DNA of 64,000 nucleotides from the NCBI RefSeq assembly GCF_019697375.1, contig NZ_JAHCDI010000003.1, positions 124,001 through 188,000 on the forward strand. The letters are read 5' to 3'. A program made the position numbers and the translations under genes. This DNA is from Micromonospora tarapacensis (lineage in GTDB: Bacteria > Actinomycetota > Actinomycetes > Mycobacteriales > Micromonosporaceae). Under the pieces are notes generated by a model that did no database searches, was not told where the DNA came from, and was given only the letters and a program-made list of their open reading frames with translations. This document shows, piece by piece, positions 10,120-18,585 of the stretch. How positions within the stretch are numbered: the first letter of the stretch is position 1; each line of letters starts with the position of its first letter.

Positions 10120-13100
10120 TCACGCCTCCAGGTCAGGCAGCACGGTCGGCAGCACCCCTGCGGCGGCGGCGATGGCGGCGGGAGTGGTGTCGAGGTGGTC
10201 CAGTAGTCCGTCCACGTAGGAGACGTCGACCCGGACCTTCTGGATCCGGCCGTCCACGTCGCGCATCACGAATTCCCGGAAGCCGAGCCGGTGCGCGGAG
10301 GTCGCGTCGGCGGTGGAAAGCGAGGCGAGGGTGGCCTCGTAGCCGTCGTCGACCGGTACGCGCAGCAGGCGCAGCGCCTCGGAGGCGATCTCCGCGTCCT
10401 CGGCGATCCGGCCGACGAAGACGGTGGAGACGAGGTTCTGCACGTCGAGGCCGAGGATGTCGCGGGGGTTCTGCGAGGCGACCAGCGCGGCGAGGTTCCA
10501 CTTGCGGGAGTCGCGGGCGAGCCGGACGAGGAACGAGCGGCCGGAGCGCCAGCCCTCCATGAAGTGTGCCTCGTCCAGGCCCACCAGCTTGCGGGACGAC
10601 ATCGAGCCGCCGTAGCAGCGGCGCACGGCCAGCCGGTGTGCGGTGTGCAGCATCGGCAGGGCCAGTGCCTCCTCGGCCGACCAGTACTCGCGCTCGATCT
10701 TGAGATCGGGCAACCGCAGGCCCGCCATGGTGATCACAGTGAGCGCCGCGTCCGCGCCGAGCAGGCCGTCCGGCGGGCGGCCGAAGAAGAGCATCGCCAG
10801 CGGCATTTCGGCGGTGTCCAGCAGCAGGTTGGCCAACTCCCGGCCGGCGTCGTCGTCGAGCTGGCCGAGGCAGGCGACCACGTCGTCGAGGGTGGAGGTC
10901 TCCTCGGCGGGCACCTGGCGGACGGCGTGCCGGAAGAGGGTGGCGGTGGATGCCTCGCGGGCCACCTGTGGCGGCACCAGCATCATGCAGATGTCCTGCA
11001 CCAGCATCCGCCGCTCGGCCCGGGCGTTGGAGACCGCGATCTCGAACTCCCGGTCCCCGCCGGCACCGGCGCCGAACTCGCTGCGGAGCGGTGTCGGGAT
11101 CAGCGAGTACGGCGCCAGGGTGCCGTGTTCGGAACCGGTCAGGTTCAGCACGCGGGAGTAAGGTCGCAGCTCCGGCATCGCGCAGAGCCGGGCGAGCGGC
11201 CCGGAGGGGTCGAGCAGGGTCACCTGCACGCCCCGGCGGGCGGCCAGGTAGCCCAGCGCGCCGAGCAGTGTCGACTTGCCGCCGCCCGGCTCGGCCACGA
11301 AGACCGCCAGGCCGGAGCGTTCGCGGATCTCCATCGGAAAGTGCAGGTCGAGGAAAACCGGCCGGCGGCAGGTGCCCGCGGTACGCCCGATCAGGTCGCC
11401 GCGCCGGTCGCCGACGGTGGACGCCGCCTGCGGCAGCGCCGCCGCCAGCAGGGGGACCGGCATCCGGCGGACGTATCCGGTGTTGGCGATCGGCTCGCCG
11501 GGGATGAACTCGCGGGCCAGCCAGTCCTGGTTCTTCGGGTGTTGCAGCGAGACGCGCAGCTCGCGGGAGTAGAGCTGGATAAGCCGGCGGGCCCGTTCCA
11601 GACACTCCTCCCGGGTGCGTCCGCCGACCGCGATCCGGTGCCAGCCGTGAGCGCGGGCTGAGTCGACCGGCAGCCCGGTGGTCATCTCGTCGCCGATCAC
11701 CAGTGCGCGCTTGGCCAGGCGCTCCAGCTCCGGCGGAGCGTCGATGCCGTGTTCCGCGTAGTCGAGCTGCTGCGACCGGATCATTCGTAGCCGGTGTTCG
11801 AGGTTGCGGAAGGAGTCGCCGGAGCCGAGGATGTCGACCCGGGTGGAGAGTTCCATCGGCCACGGCAGGCGCTCGTGGAAGTGCAGCCAGGGCTCGTGCC
11901 GCTCGGGGATCTCCAGCGGTTCCATCCGGCCGACGGCGAGCACCGCCACGTGCCGCTCCTCGCCGGTCATCCGGTTGACCAACTTCACCGTCGAGCCGTA
12001 CGGGGTGCGGTAGCGCTCCACCTGCTCGGTGAGGGCGAGCAGGTCACCGCGTTCCCAGCGGCCGTCGGTGATGGGCGAGAGCGCGCCGGGCGGTGCCATG
12101 CAGAGCGCCACCGACCGGTAGAGCAGCCACTCCAGTTCCTGCGCGGTGACCCGCCGCCCGCGCATGCCGAACGCGCCGAGCACCTCGTCGAACTGCTCGA
12201 CGGTGCGGCCCAGCCGGCGTCGCTCACCGTCGGCGACGCCGCGGCCGAAGGTGCGCAGCAGTCGCTCGGTGAGCGAGTCGCCGAGCGAGCGACGGGCGAA
12301 GGTGACGCCGAGGTAGGTCTGCCCCTCGGCGTGGTTGACCGAGAGCAGGTGCCGCTGCGCGGCCACCAGATGCTCGGCCCAGCCGGGGGTGCCGGGGACG
12401 TCGGGCAGCGGCGCGGTGGTGTTGGCGTCGATGGTGCGGGCCCACTCGTCGGCCGGGAAGGGCCGGGTGGTCCGGCGTAGGTGCAGTCGGAAACCGGCCA
12501 GGCCGGCGTACTGCTCGGAGATTGCCGAGAGCAGCGCCTCGCGTTCCGCGTCCGGCCGGAAGGCCCAGCGGACCTCGGGCAGCCAGTACCAGGCGGTGAC
12601 CGTGTTGGGGGTGAAGGTCAGGTGACCGGCGATCTCGGTGATGGCCAGCTCGACCGCCGGATCGCGATCACCGAACTTGATCTTCGGTGCGCGGACCCGG
12701 GCCGGTTTGACCGGCCGCTCGCGGCCGTCCACGGAACGCTGTCGGGGGGCGGCGGTGGTGCGGGTGGCCGGCGTAGCTGCCCGACGCGGCGTCCCGGTCG
12801 TGGCGTCGCTCGGGTGCGCCTCGTCGGGAACGGATCGGTCCTCGCGGGCGGGAAGGTCGTCGGCGGGCGGCCGGGCGCTGGGCAGCCGGTCGCCGGGCGG
12901 CGGGGCCTGCCGGGCGGGAGCCGGCGGCCGGGCGGTGGCCGACGCGCCGTCCTCGGCCGGTCGGACCGGCGACGCGGCGGGTGCGCCGCCGGGCGGTTGC
13001 GTGGGTACCGGGGACGGTGCCGGTCGGTGGTTCGCCGGTGCGGGCCCGGCGGTGGGCGGCGTCGTGGCCGGGATCGCCTGCTGGGGCACGGCCCGAGCGG

Positions 13101-13410
13101 GAAGCGCGTTGCCCCGCTGGGCGGAACCGGGCCGCGGGTAGGCGCCGCCGAACAGATCGAGGAAGGGTGAGTCGATGTCGGCACCGTCGCGGGTGGCCGG
13201 GCCGGGTTCGGTCGGGGCCGACCGGCGTTGCGGCGGGCGGGGCGCCTGGAAGACACCGACGCTGCCGTGACCTGGAGTGGCGGCGAGCGCCGGGTCCAGG
13301 GTGGCCTCGTCGAGCTCGCCGGATTCCGGGTAGTCGAACGACCGCGCACGGTTACCGTGTGGTGCGGGCGGGCGTCCGGCCGGGGATCCCGGCGTGGCGG
13401 AGCGGCTCAT
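10120..13410 (-). CDS. VirB4-family secretion ATPase
   Basis: A 1096-residue ATPase that would power a type IV secretion-like channel. The first 220 or so residues are a low-complexity Pro/Ala/Arg-rich extension. The body carries Walker A (EPGGGKSTLLGALG) near residue 705, Walker B (LVGLDEAHFM) near residue 940, and a VASQNPRDIL motif near residue 980, all typical of VirB4/TraC-type ATPases. It starts with an ATG that overlaps the stop of an 18-codon micro-ORF (ATGA, 13407-13410). No relaxase, integrase or origin of transfer is visible around it. The system therefore looks like a fixed chromosomal apparatus rather than an integrative element. Confidence 0.9.
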   Translation of the reverse strand: MSRSATPGSPAGRPPAPHGNRARSFDYPESGELDEATLDPALAATPGHGSVGVFQAPRPPQRRSAPTEPGPATRDGADIDSPFLDLFGGAYPRPGSAQRGNALPARAVPQQAIPATTPPTAGPAPANHRPAPSPVPTQPPGGAPAASPVRPAEDGASATARPPAPARQAPPPGDRLPSARPPADDLPAREDRSVPDEAHPSDATTGTPRRAATPATRTTAAPRQRSVDGRERPVKPARVRAPKIKFGDRDPAVELAITEIAGHLTFTPNTVTAWYWLPEVRWAFRPDAEREALLSAISEQYAGLAGFRLHLRRTTRPFPADEWARTIDANTTAPLPDVPGTPGWAEHLVAAQRHLLSVNHAEGQTYLGVTFARRSLGDSLTERLLRTFGRGVADGERRRLGRTVEQFDEVLGAFGMRGRRVTAQELEWLLYRSVALCMAPPGALSPITDGRWERGDLLALTEQVERYRTPYGSTVKLVNRMTGEERHVAVLAVGRMEPLEIPERHEPWLHFHERLPWPMELSTRVDILGSGDSFRNLEHRLRMIRSQQLDYAEHGIDAPPELERLAKRALVIGDEMTTGLPVDSARAHGWHRIAVGGRTREECLERARRLIQLYSRELRVSLQHPKNQDWLAREFIPGEPIANTGYVRRMPVPLLAAALPQAASTVGDRRGDLIGRTAGTCRRPVFLDLHFPMEIRERSGLAVFVAEPGGGKSTLLGALGYLAARRGVQVTLLDPSGPLARLCAMPELRPYSRVLNLTGSEHGTLAPYSLIPTPLRSEFGAGAGGDREFEIAVSNARAERRMLVQDICMMLVPPQVAREASTATLFRHAVRQVPAEETSTLDDVVACLGQLDDDAGRELANLLLDTAEMPLAMLFFGRPPDGLLGADAALTVITMAGLRLPDLKIEREYWSAEEALALPMLHTAHRLAVRRCYGGSMSSRKLVGLDEAHFMEGWRSGRSFLVRLARDSRKWNLAALVASQNPRDILGLDVQNLVSTVFVGRIAEDAEIASEALRLLRVPVDDGYEATLASLSTADATSAHRLGFREFVMRDVDGRIQKVRVDVSYVDGLLDHLDTTPAAIAAAAGVLPTVLPDLEA

Positions 13411-13463
13411 GCGATCGCCCTGCCCGTGTCCTCGTTCGGCCCGTACGGCGTGCAGCCGGTCAT
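13407..13463 (-). CDS. 18-residue micro-ORF coupled to both neighbours by ATGA overlaps
   Basis: A short frame encoding MTGCTPYGPNEDTGRAIA fills the gap between the PrgI-like gene and the VirB4 gene. Its ATG (13463-13461) overlaps the upstream TGA at 13460-13462, and its own TGA (13407-13409) overlaps the VirB4 ATG (13410-13408). Both joints are the 4-base ATGA overlap used for termination-reinitiation coupling. It could serve only to relay ribosomes to the VirB4 gene, or it could be a real small peptide. The sequence alone does not decide. Confidence 0.5.
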   Translation of the reverse strand: MTGCTPYGPNEDTGRAIA

Positions 13464-13822
13464 GCCAGTTCCTCCCGGATCCTGATCCTGCTACCGACCA
13501 GGCGTGGATCGCGCTGCTCGGCGGCCGGCTCCCGGGTGCGTCGCCAGTCGGTCAGGGCGGTCCGGATCACCATGCGCGCCGGACGGTCCGGGTCGACGTA
13601 CCGGAAGACGAACGAGGTGGTCACGATGGCGAGGGCGATCTCCCAGGCGGGGAAGAGCTCGACCTGCAACGTGAACAGCCAGTGGATGAACATGTAGAGG
13701 GGAACGAGCAGGATGAACAGCCCGTACTGGGCGTACGGCAGGTGGACCGGAAGGGTGTAGCCGGGCGGCCCGAGATAGACCAGGCGGGCCCGGTAGATGT
13801 CGTCGTCGGTGCGCAGCCGCAT
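13460..13822 (-). CDS. Small membrane protein, PrgI/VirB3-like
   Basis: A 120-residue protein with two closely spaced transmembrane helices (about residues 30-50 and 55-75, around LFILLVPLYMFIHWLF and IALAIVTTSFVF) and a basic C-terminal tail. PrgI/VirB3-type proteins have this size and layout and are encoded immediately before VirB4, as here. It begins 13 bases after the pilin-like gene and ends in the overlap with the micro-ORF. The family call is inferred from architecture and context. Confidence 0.75.
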   Translation of the reverse strand: MRLRTDDDIYRARLVYLGPPGYTLPVHLPYAQYGLFILLVPLYMFIHWLFTLQVELFPAWEIALAIVTTSFVFRYVDPDRPARMVIRTALTDWRRTREPAAEQRDPRLVGSRIRIREELA

Positions 13823-13835
13823 CTCGTGCCCGCGC

Positions 13836-14153
13836 CTATTCGAAGATCAGGTTGATCAGGAAGTCGCCGATGAAGAAGAGGGTGGCGGCTCCGGCGATGA
13901 AGGCCAACCCGACGATCGCGATGGCGGAGCTGGTCAGCACCTTTGAGATCTCACCCCGGCTGGCGCGGCCGATGAAGATGACGCCCAGCACGGCGAGCAG
14001 GATCGGAGCGATCTTGCTGGCGAAGAAGGTGACGACGCCCTCGGTGTTGATCCCCTTCGGCTCCTCGGCGGCGAGTGGGATCGAATGCGCCAGGGTGGAG
14101 AGCAGGTGGGCGGCGCTTGTTGACGCCGATTCCATCAGCTCGATGGCGATCAC
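13836..14153 (-). CDS. Pilin-like membrane protein, VirB2-like, first gene of the secretion-like operon
   Basis: A 105-residue protein with two transmembrane helices (about residues 40-65 and 75-100, FASKIAPILLAVLGVIFIG and SAIAIVGLAFIAGAATLFFI), the pattern of VirB2/TrbC pilin subunits. I chose GTG 14153 because GGGGAGG sits seven bases upstream. A longer frame from 14222 would add a Pro/Arg-rich N-terminus unlike a pilin. The gene heads the minus-strand operon that continues through VirB4, VirB6-like and wall-hydrolase genes, so its promoter should lie in 14154-14493. Confidence 0.72.
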   Translation of the reverse strand: MIAIELMESASTSAAHLLSTLAHSIPLAAEEPKGINTEGVVTFFASKIAPILLAVLGVIFIGRASRGEISKVLTSSAIAIVGLAFIAGAATLFFIGDFLINLIFE

Positions 14154-14493
14154 TGAAACCTCCCCAAGTCGCGGCCGGCGGCGCCGCGGTGGTGCAGTAG
14201 GCCTTGCGGGATCGGTGCTCACTCGGCGCAGTGTCCGAGACGCTGCGTGCGTTGCTCACCACGGAGGGTGGCGGTTTTCGGGCGGATTGCCCCCGCTCTG
14301 GCCCTCCCTCCAAGCGTCGCCATCTCGATGCTGGGCAATTTCACAGCGTACGGGCCGCCCCCCTTTGCGACAAGCCGCGAAGAGTCTGCCCGAAGCGACC
14401 CGGACGACCGATCGTACACTTGTTTCAATTCGCATGTCAGTGCCCTGGACCGGGCTGCCTGCGGCGGGTGGAGCGACCGGTACGGTCCTAGTC
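14154..14493. promoter_or_regulatory. Divergent intergenic region between the pilin-like gene and folP
   Basis: This 340-base gap must hold the promoter of the secretion-like operon (leftward) and of folP-folB-folK (rightward). It is more A/T-rich than its surroundings around 14400-14440. I see no clear -35/-10 pair, riboswitch or operator in it. Confidence 0.4.
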
Positions 14494-15410
14494 GTGACCG
14501 ATCTGGTGCGAGCCCCGGCCCCGGTGGTGATGGGCGTCCTGAACGTCACGCCCGACTCGTTCTCCGACGGCGGACGCTACGCCGACGTCGAGGCCGCTGT
14601 CGCACACGGCGTCCGGCTGCGAGCCGACGGAGCCGGGTTGGTAGACGTCGGCGGCGAGTCGACCCGGCCCGGTGCGGAGCGGATCGACGCGGAGACCGAG
14701 ATCACCCGGGTGGTGCCGGTGGTCCGGGAACTGGTCACGGCCGACGTGCCGGTCAGCATCGACACCACCCGCGCCCGGGTCGCCGAGGCGGCCCTCGACG
14801 CCGGGGCGGTCGTGGTCAACGACGTCTCCGGCGGTCTGGCCGACCCGGACATGGCCCGTGTCGTCCGCGACGCCGGCTGTCCCTGGGTGCTGATGCACTG
14901 GCGGGGCCACTCCCGGCGGATGAGCGAGCTGGCCCACTACGGCGACGTGGTCACCGACGTCCGCGCCGAACTCGGCCAGCGGGTGGACGCGGCGCTCGCC
15001 GCCGGAGTGGCCCCGGACCGCATCGTCGTGGACCCGGGTCTCGGCTTCGCCAAGACAGCCGCACACAACTGGCAGCTCAGCGCCCGGCTGCCCGAACTGC
15101 TCGACCTCGGCTATCCGCTGCTGTTCGGCGCGAGCCGCAAGTCGTACCTGGGCCTGCTGCTGGCCGGCGTCGACCGGACGCCGCGTCCGATCGACGGGCG
15201 GGAGCCGGCCACCGTCGCCACCAGCCTGCTCGCGGTCGCGGCCGGGGCCTGGGGGTGCGGGTGCACGACGTCCGTGCCACCGTCGACGCGCTCGCCGTCT
15301 GGCAGGCCACCGGCCGTCCCCGCCTCGCCGCCGGGTGGCCGGCCGGGGACGCGGTGGTCGCCGGTGCCGGGAGCCGGCCCGACGGAACGGACCGGGAGGC
15401 CCCGTGGTGA
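14494..15410 (+). CDS. folP: Dihydropteroate synthase (FolP), frameshifted at 15251-15255
   Basis: FolP joins 6-hydroxymethyl-dihydropterin diphosphate to p-aminobenzoate and is the target of sulfonamides. The frame from GTG 14494 shows MGVLNVTPDSFSDGG, the pterin-binding VDVGGESTRPGA, VVNDVSGG, and the SRK loop of GASRKSY. After VAAGAWG the frame enters an unrelated tail. A frame one base away continues VRVHDVRATVDALAVWQA, the expected C-terminal helix, to TGA at 15408-15410. Restoring one G to the five-G run at 15251-15255 rejoins them. As folP is normally essential, a sequence error is more likely than a real mutation. The stop overlaps folB. Confidence 0.92.
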
Positions 15411-15772
15411 GCGACCGGATCGAACTGACCGGCCTGCGGGCACCCGGCCGGCACGGGGTGTACGACTTCGAACGCGCCCGTGGGCAGGAGTTCGTCATCG
15501 ACGCGGTGCTGGAACTCGATCTCGCCCCGGCCGCCCGATCCGACGACGTCAGCGACACCGTTCACTATGGCGAGTTGGCCGAGCGCCTGGTCGAGGTGGT
15601 GGCCGGCGAGCCGGTGAACCTGATCGAGACCCTCGCCGACCGGCTGATCGAGGTCTGCCTGGCCGACCCGCGGGTGTCCGGCGCGACGGTCACGGTGCAC
15701 AAGCCCGAGGCGCCGGTCCCGCACGCCTTCACCGACGTGGCCGTGACGATGCGCCGGACGCGTACCAGATGA
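15407..15772 (+). CDS. folB: Dihydroneopterin aldolase (FolB)
   Basis: FolB converts 7,8-dihydroneopterin to 6-hydroxymethyl-dihydropterin and glycolaldehyde. The 121-residue product shows the family opening DRIELTGLRAPGRHGVYDFER, DTVHYGELAE and the tail VTVHKPEAPVPHAF. GTG 15407 is preferred because GGGAGG lies seven bases upstream and it overlaps the folP stop as GTGA. A second GTG at 15404 is in frame. Its own TGA overlaps the folK ATG, so folP, folB and folK form one coupled translation unit. Confidence 0.95.
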   Translation: MSDRIELTGLRAPGRHGVYDFERARGQEFVIDAVLELDLAPAARSDDVSDTVHYGELAERLVEVVAGEPVNLIETLADRLIEVCLADPRVSGATVTVHKPEAPVPHAFTDVAVTMRRTRTR

Positions 15773-16296
15773 CCCGTGCCGTGCTCTCCCTCGGCAGCAA
15801 CCTCGGTGACCGACTCGGTCACCTGCGCACCGCCCTCGCCGCGCTGGGCGAGAGCGTCCTGGTGGTCTCCGGGGTCTACGAGACCCCGCCGTGGGGCGAC
15901 GCCGATCAGCCGGCGTACCTGAACGCCGTGCTGCTGGCGGCGGACCCCACCGCCGGTCCGTACGACTGGTTGGTGCGGGCGCGGGCGGCGGAGCGAGCCG
16001 CCGGCCGGGCCCGCGATCCGCGGCGGCGTTTCGGGCCCCGAACGCTCGACGTCGACGTCGTCGCGGTGTGGACCGCCGACGACCAGCCGGTGTTCAGCGA
16101 CGATCCCGAGCTGACCCTGCCGCATCCGCGGGCACATCTGCGGGCCTTCGTACTCCGGCCGTGGATCGACATCCAGCCCTACGGTCAACTGCCCGGACAT
16201 GGATGGTTGACCGACCTGCTCACCTCCGGGCCGGTCGCCGCCGAGGTGCCGGAACTGAGCCCTCGACCCGATCTGACGTTAGAGTCGACGGCATGA
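15769..16296 (+). CDS. folK: HPPK: 2-amino-4-hydroxy-6-hydroxymethyldihydropteridine diphosphokinase (FolK)
   Basis: FolK transfers diphosphate from ATP to 6-hydroxymethyl-dihydropterin, making the substrate of FolP. The 175-residue protein has SLGSNLGDR at its start, the pterin-site VYETPPWG, and the metal-binding segment RFGPRTLDVDVV followed by LPHPR, all diagnostic. The ATG overlaps the folB stop (ATGA, 15769-15772). The TGA overlaps the next ATG at 16293. Length is slightly above the usual 160 or so residues because of a C-terminal extension. Confidence 0.96.
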   Translation: MTRAVLSLGSNLGDRLGHLRTALAALGESVLVVSGVYETPPWGDADQPAYLNAVLLAADPTAGPYDWLVRARAAERAAGRARDPRRRFGPRTLDVDVVAVWTADDQPVFSDDPELTLPHPRAHLRAFVLRPWIDIQPYGQLPGHGWLTDLLTSGPVAAEVPELSPRPDLTLESTA

Positions 16297-16811
16297 GTGA
16301 GTCGCCACCGCCCGATGGGTCGCGGATGGGCCCCACCCGTATCTCGACCCTGGTGGTGACCGCTCTCGCCGCCGCAGCGGTCGCCTGGTTGCTGGTCAGC
16401 AGCCTCTACTACGACCAGCTCCCGCCGCTGCCGTGGCTGCCGGTGGTCACGCTGGCCGGGCTTGCCGTGCTGGAGGCGTACGCCGCGATCAACACCCGGG
16501 GTCGGATCGAGCGCCGACCCGGCCGCGAACCGGTCAACCCGCTGGTGGTCGCCCGGTTCGTCGTACTGGCCAAGGCGTCCGCCCTGGTCGGCGCCATCTT
16601 CGCCGGCGGATACGCGGGGCTGGCGGGCTGGTTGTTGGTGCAGCCCACCCGGGCGGCCACCGACGACCGTCCGGCCGCGGTGGCCGGCCTGCTGGCCTCG
16701 GTCGCCCTGGTCGCTGCCGCGCTCTGGTTGGAGCGGTCGTGCCGGGTCCCGGACCGGCCCGACGACGAGAACGAGCCGGACGACTGGGAGAGCCGCCCGG
16801 GCCGTCGCTGA
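16293..16811 (+). CDS. DUF3180 membrane protein
   Basis: A 172-residue protein with four predicted transmembrane helices: TLVVTALAAAAVAWLLV, LPVVTLAGLAVLEAY, a pair around LVGAIFAGGYAGLAGWLL, and VAGLLASVALVAAALWL. The C-terminus is acidic. It matches the DUF3180 family that follows folK throughout actinobacteria (Rv3605c in M. tuberculosis). Function is unknown. The 4-base overlap with folK makes it the fourth member of the folate transcript. Confidence 0.9.
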   Translation: MSESPPPDGSRMGPTRISTLVVTALAAAAVAWLLVSSLYYDQLPPLPWLPVVTLAGLAVLEAYAAINTRGRIERRPGREPVNPLVVARFVVLAKASALVGAIFAGGYAGLAGWLLVQPTRAATDDRPAAVAGLLASVALVAAALWLERSCRVPDRPDDENEPDDWESRPGRR

Positions 16812-16930
16812 GCAGGGGGTTACGCCCCGGCTCCGAGCGCGGGTACGGTGCCTGCGACCGCAAGGCAACGCCCCGCCGCCGGTCCGCCCGCGCGTCGGGG
16901 AGTCCGGGCGGCCGCTGGGAGGCAGGAAAC

Positions 16931-18139
16931 ATGGGGTACGACGAACCGGTGCGGAGCGGACCGCCGGAGCCGACCTCGGACGCCCCCGGGGCGGGCCCGC
17001 TCCCCGAGGAGACCCACGCGGAGCCAGGCCCGGACCGGTTCGGTGTCCACATCGTCTGGGAGACGCTGCTGCTGCTCGGCTTCGGCGCGCTGGTCTACCT
17101 GGTGTGGCGGGAGGATCCTGCGGTGCTGCGGGGCAGCGGTCTGCGGGGCCTCATCGTCGAGGTGGTCGGCCTCGGCCTGCTGGCGCTGGCCGCCGGGCTG
17201 AGCCTGCGGACGGCTGCGGTGAACCTCGCGATCGGGCCGGTGGCGGTCGCGGCCGGACTGCACTTCGCCGAGCAGAGCGACCGGGGCGTGCTCGTCGTCG
17301 GCGCCGCCGCCGGGGTGGCCGCGATCGGTGGGCTGCTGCTGGGACTGGTGGTCGTGCTGCTGCACGTGCCGGGCTGGGTGGCCAGTCTCGGCGGCGCGGC
17401 CGCCGTCGTCGTCTATATCGAGCAGCGGTCCGCGCCCGTGCTCGTGCAGGGGAACTACGATCCGCGGAGCACCGCGGGGCAACTCTTCGTCGGCTTCGCC
17501 GCGATCGCGGTGTTCGGCGGGCTGTTCGGCGCGGTGGGCCCGATCCGGCGGTTGGTCGGTCGGTTTCGCCCGGTCGCCGATCCGGCCCGTCGGCGAGGTG
17601 TGGCCGCCGCGGTCGCCACGACCGGCGGGTACGTCTGCTCCACCCTGCTGGCGATGCTCGCCGGCGCGTTGGTGGCCGCGGCGGACGGTGCGGTGACTCC
17701 GGTTCCGGGGCTGGACTGGACGGTGCTGGCGGTGGGCACCGCGCTGCTGGCCGGGACCAGCGCGTTCGGGCTGCGGGGCGGTGTGTTCGGCACCCTGGTG
17801 ACGGCCGGAGCGATCGGGTTGTTCCTCGCCTACGCGTCGGCGCGCGGCTGGACGGTCAGCCGGTGGGCGGTCGCCGGTGCCGTGCTGGCCGCCGGACTGG
17901 CGGTAACCCGCCTGGTCGAGACGTACGGACGCCCGGCGCCAGGACCGGCGGCCCTGCCGGTGCCGCCGTCGCCCACCACGGACGCCACACCGGGCGGTGG
18001 GTGGAGCGTGCCGCAGCCCGAGCCGGTCGCGGACTGGCCGCCCGTCATGCCGGCCCAGCCCACCGCGAGCACCACGGACCCGTGGGGACCCCGGCGGTGG
18101 GAGACCGGCCCGCGTACCTGGGACGCCGAGGACCGGTGA
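16931..18139 (+). CDS. ABC-permease-like polytopic membrane protein
   Basis: A 402-residue protein with about eight transmembrane segments between residues 45 and 325, then a Pro/Trp/Thr-rich cytosolic tail of some 75 residues. The repeated Gly/Ala/Val-rich helices and the segment VLVQGNYDPRSTAG resemble RbsC/XylH-type sugar permeases. There is no ATPase or binding-protein gene beside it, so transport is not assured. AGGAAAC precedes the ATG by a few bases. Position after DUF3180 is comparable to the membrane protein Rv3604c of M. tuberculosis, but I cannot claim homology. Confidence 0.75.
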   Translation: MGYDEPVRSGPPEPTSDAPGAGPLPEETHAEPGPDRFGVHIVWETLLLLGFGALVYLVWREDPAVLRGSGLRGLIVEVVGLGLLALAAGLSLRTAAVNLAIGPVAVAAGLHFAEQSDRGVLVVGAAAGVAAIGGLLLGLVVVLLHVPGWVASLGGAAAVVVYIEQRSAPVLVQGNYDPRSTAGQLFVGFAAIAVFGGLFGAVGPIRRLVGRFRPVADPARRRGVAAAVATTGGYVCSTLLAMLAGALVAAADGAVTPVPGLDWTVLAVGTALLAGTSAFGLRGGVFGTLVTAGAIGLFLAYASARGWTVSRWAVAGAVLAAGLAVTRLVETYGRPAPGPAALPVPPSPTTDATPGGGWSVPQPEPVADWPPVMPAQPTASTTDPWGPRRWETGPRTWDAEDR

Positions 18140-18203
18140 GGGTGGGACCCGTCCCGCGCCCGTCGGCGCGGCGAGAAGTGATCTCGGCGGTTAGGCTCGG
18201 CGC

Positions 18204-18509
18204 ATGACCGAGACATCATCGATCTCCGGCGGCCGGTCGTTCGAGGAGCTGGACGTCCTCCCCACCGAGGAGTTGCGGGAGCAGGCGTTCGCGTTGGCCC
18301 GGGAGCGCCGGGACGTGGGGTTCTTCTGGTCGGTGCTGCGGCACCTGCCGAACGCGGACGAGGCCGCGGCGCTGGACGGCGCCCCGAACTCGGTGGGGCC
18401 GACGATCGACGAGGCGGCTGCCCTCTGGCGGGAGATGACCGGTCATGGCTACGAGGAGTCCGCACCGCTGCTGCGTGCCGCCTTCATCGACTATCTGATG
18501 AAGCACTGA
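18204..18509 (+). CDS. Small acidic conserved protein, unknown function
   Basis: A 101-residue soluble protein, acidic and mostly helical, with no recognised domain. Notable segments are LDVLPTEELREQAFALARERRDVGFFWSVLRHLP and a C-terminal helix ending YLMKH. It has no signal peptide. It sits alone between the permease-like gene and a small membrane protein, with short gaps on both sides. Confidence 0.7.
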   Translation: MTETSSISGGRSFEELDVLPTEELREQAFALARERRDVGFFWSVLRHLPNADEAAALDGAPNSVGPTIDEAAALWREMTGHGYEESAPLLRAAFIDYLMKH

Positions 18510-18528
18510 TCGGTCGAGCCCGGCGTAA

Positions 18529-18542
18529 CCCCATAAATGGGG
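18529..18542. repeat. Short perfect palindrome CCCCAT-AA-ATGGGG
   Basis: A 14-base perfect inverted repeat (six-base arms, AA centre) lies between two small genes, 44 bases before the next ATG. It is A/T-containing in a very G/C-rich region, so it could be an operator. The stem is too short for a convincing terminator. Confidence 0.35.
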
Positions 18543-18585
18543 CCTCGCGTTTGCCCGCGTCGATCCGTTGGGAAATAGCGGGGCC

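Noticed and set aside
1841-14153. Integrative conjugative element
   Set aside because: No relaxase, integrase, replication gene, oriT or flanking direct repeats. Codon use matches the neighbours. Kept as a fixed secretion-like locus.
13852-16296. A single 814-codon open frame spanning the pilin-like gene, folP and folK
   Set aside because: Its first part is antisense to the pilin-like gene. The middle reads folP then nonsense after 15251, and the end is folK. It is open only because of high GC and a frameshift, and it is not a fusion protein.
16931-18139. Sugar ABC permease with assigned substrate
   Set aside because: Similarity to RbsC-type permeases is by hydrophobic pattern only and no ATPase or binding protein is adjacent, so no substrate was assigned.
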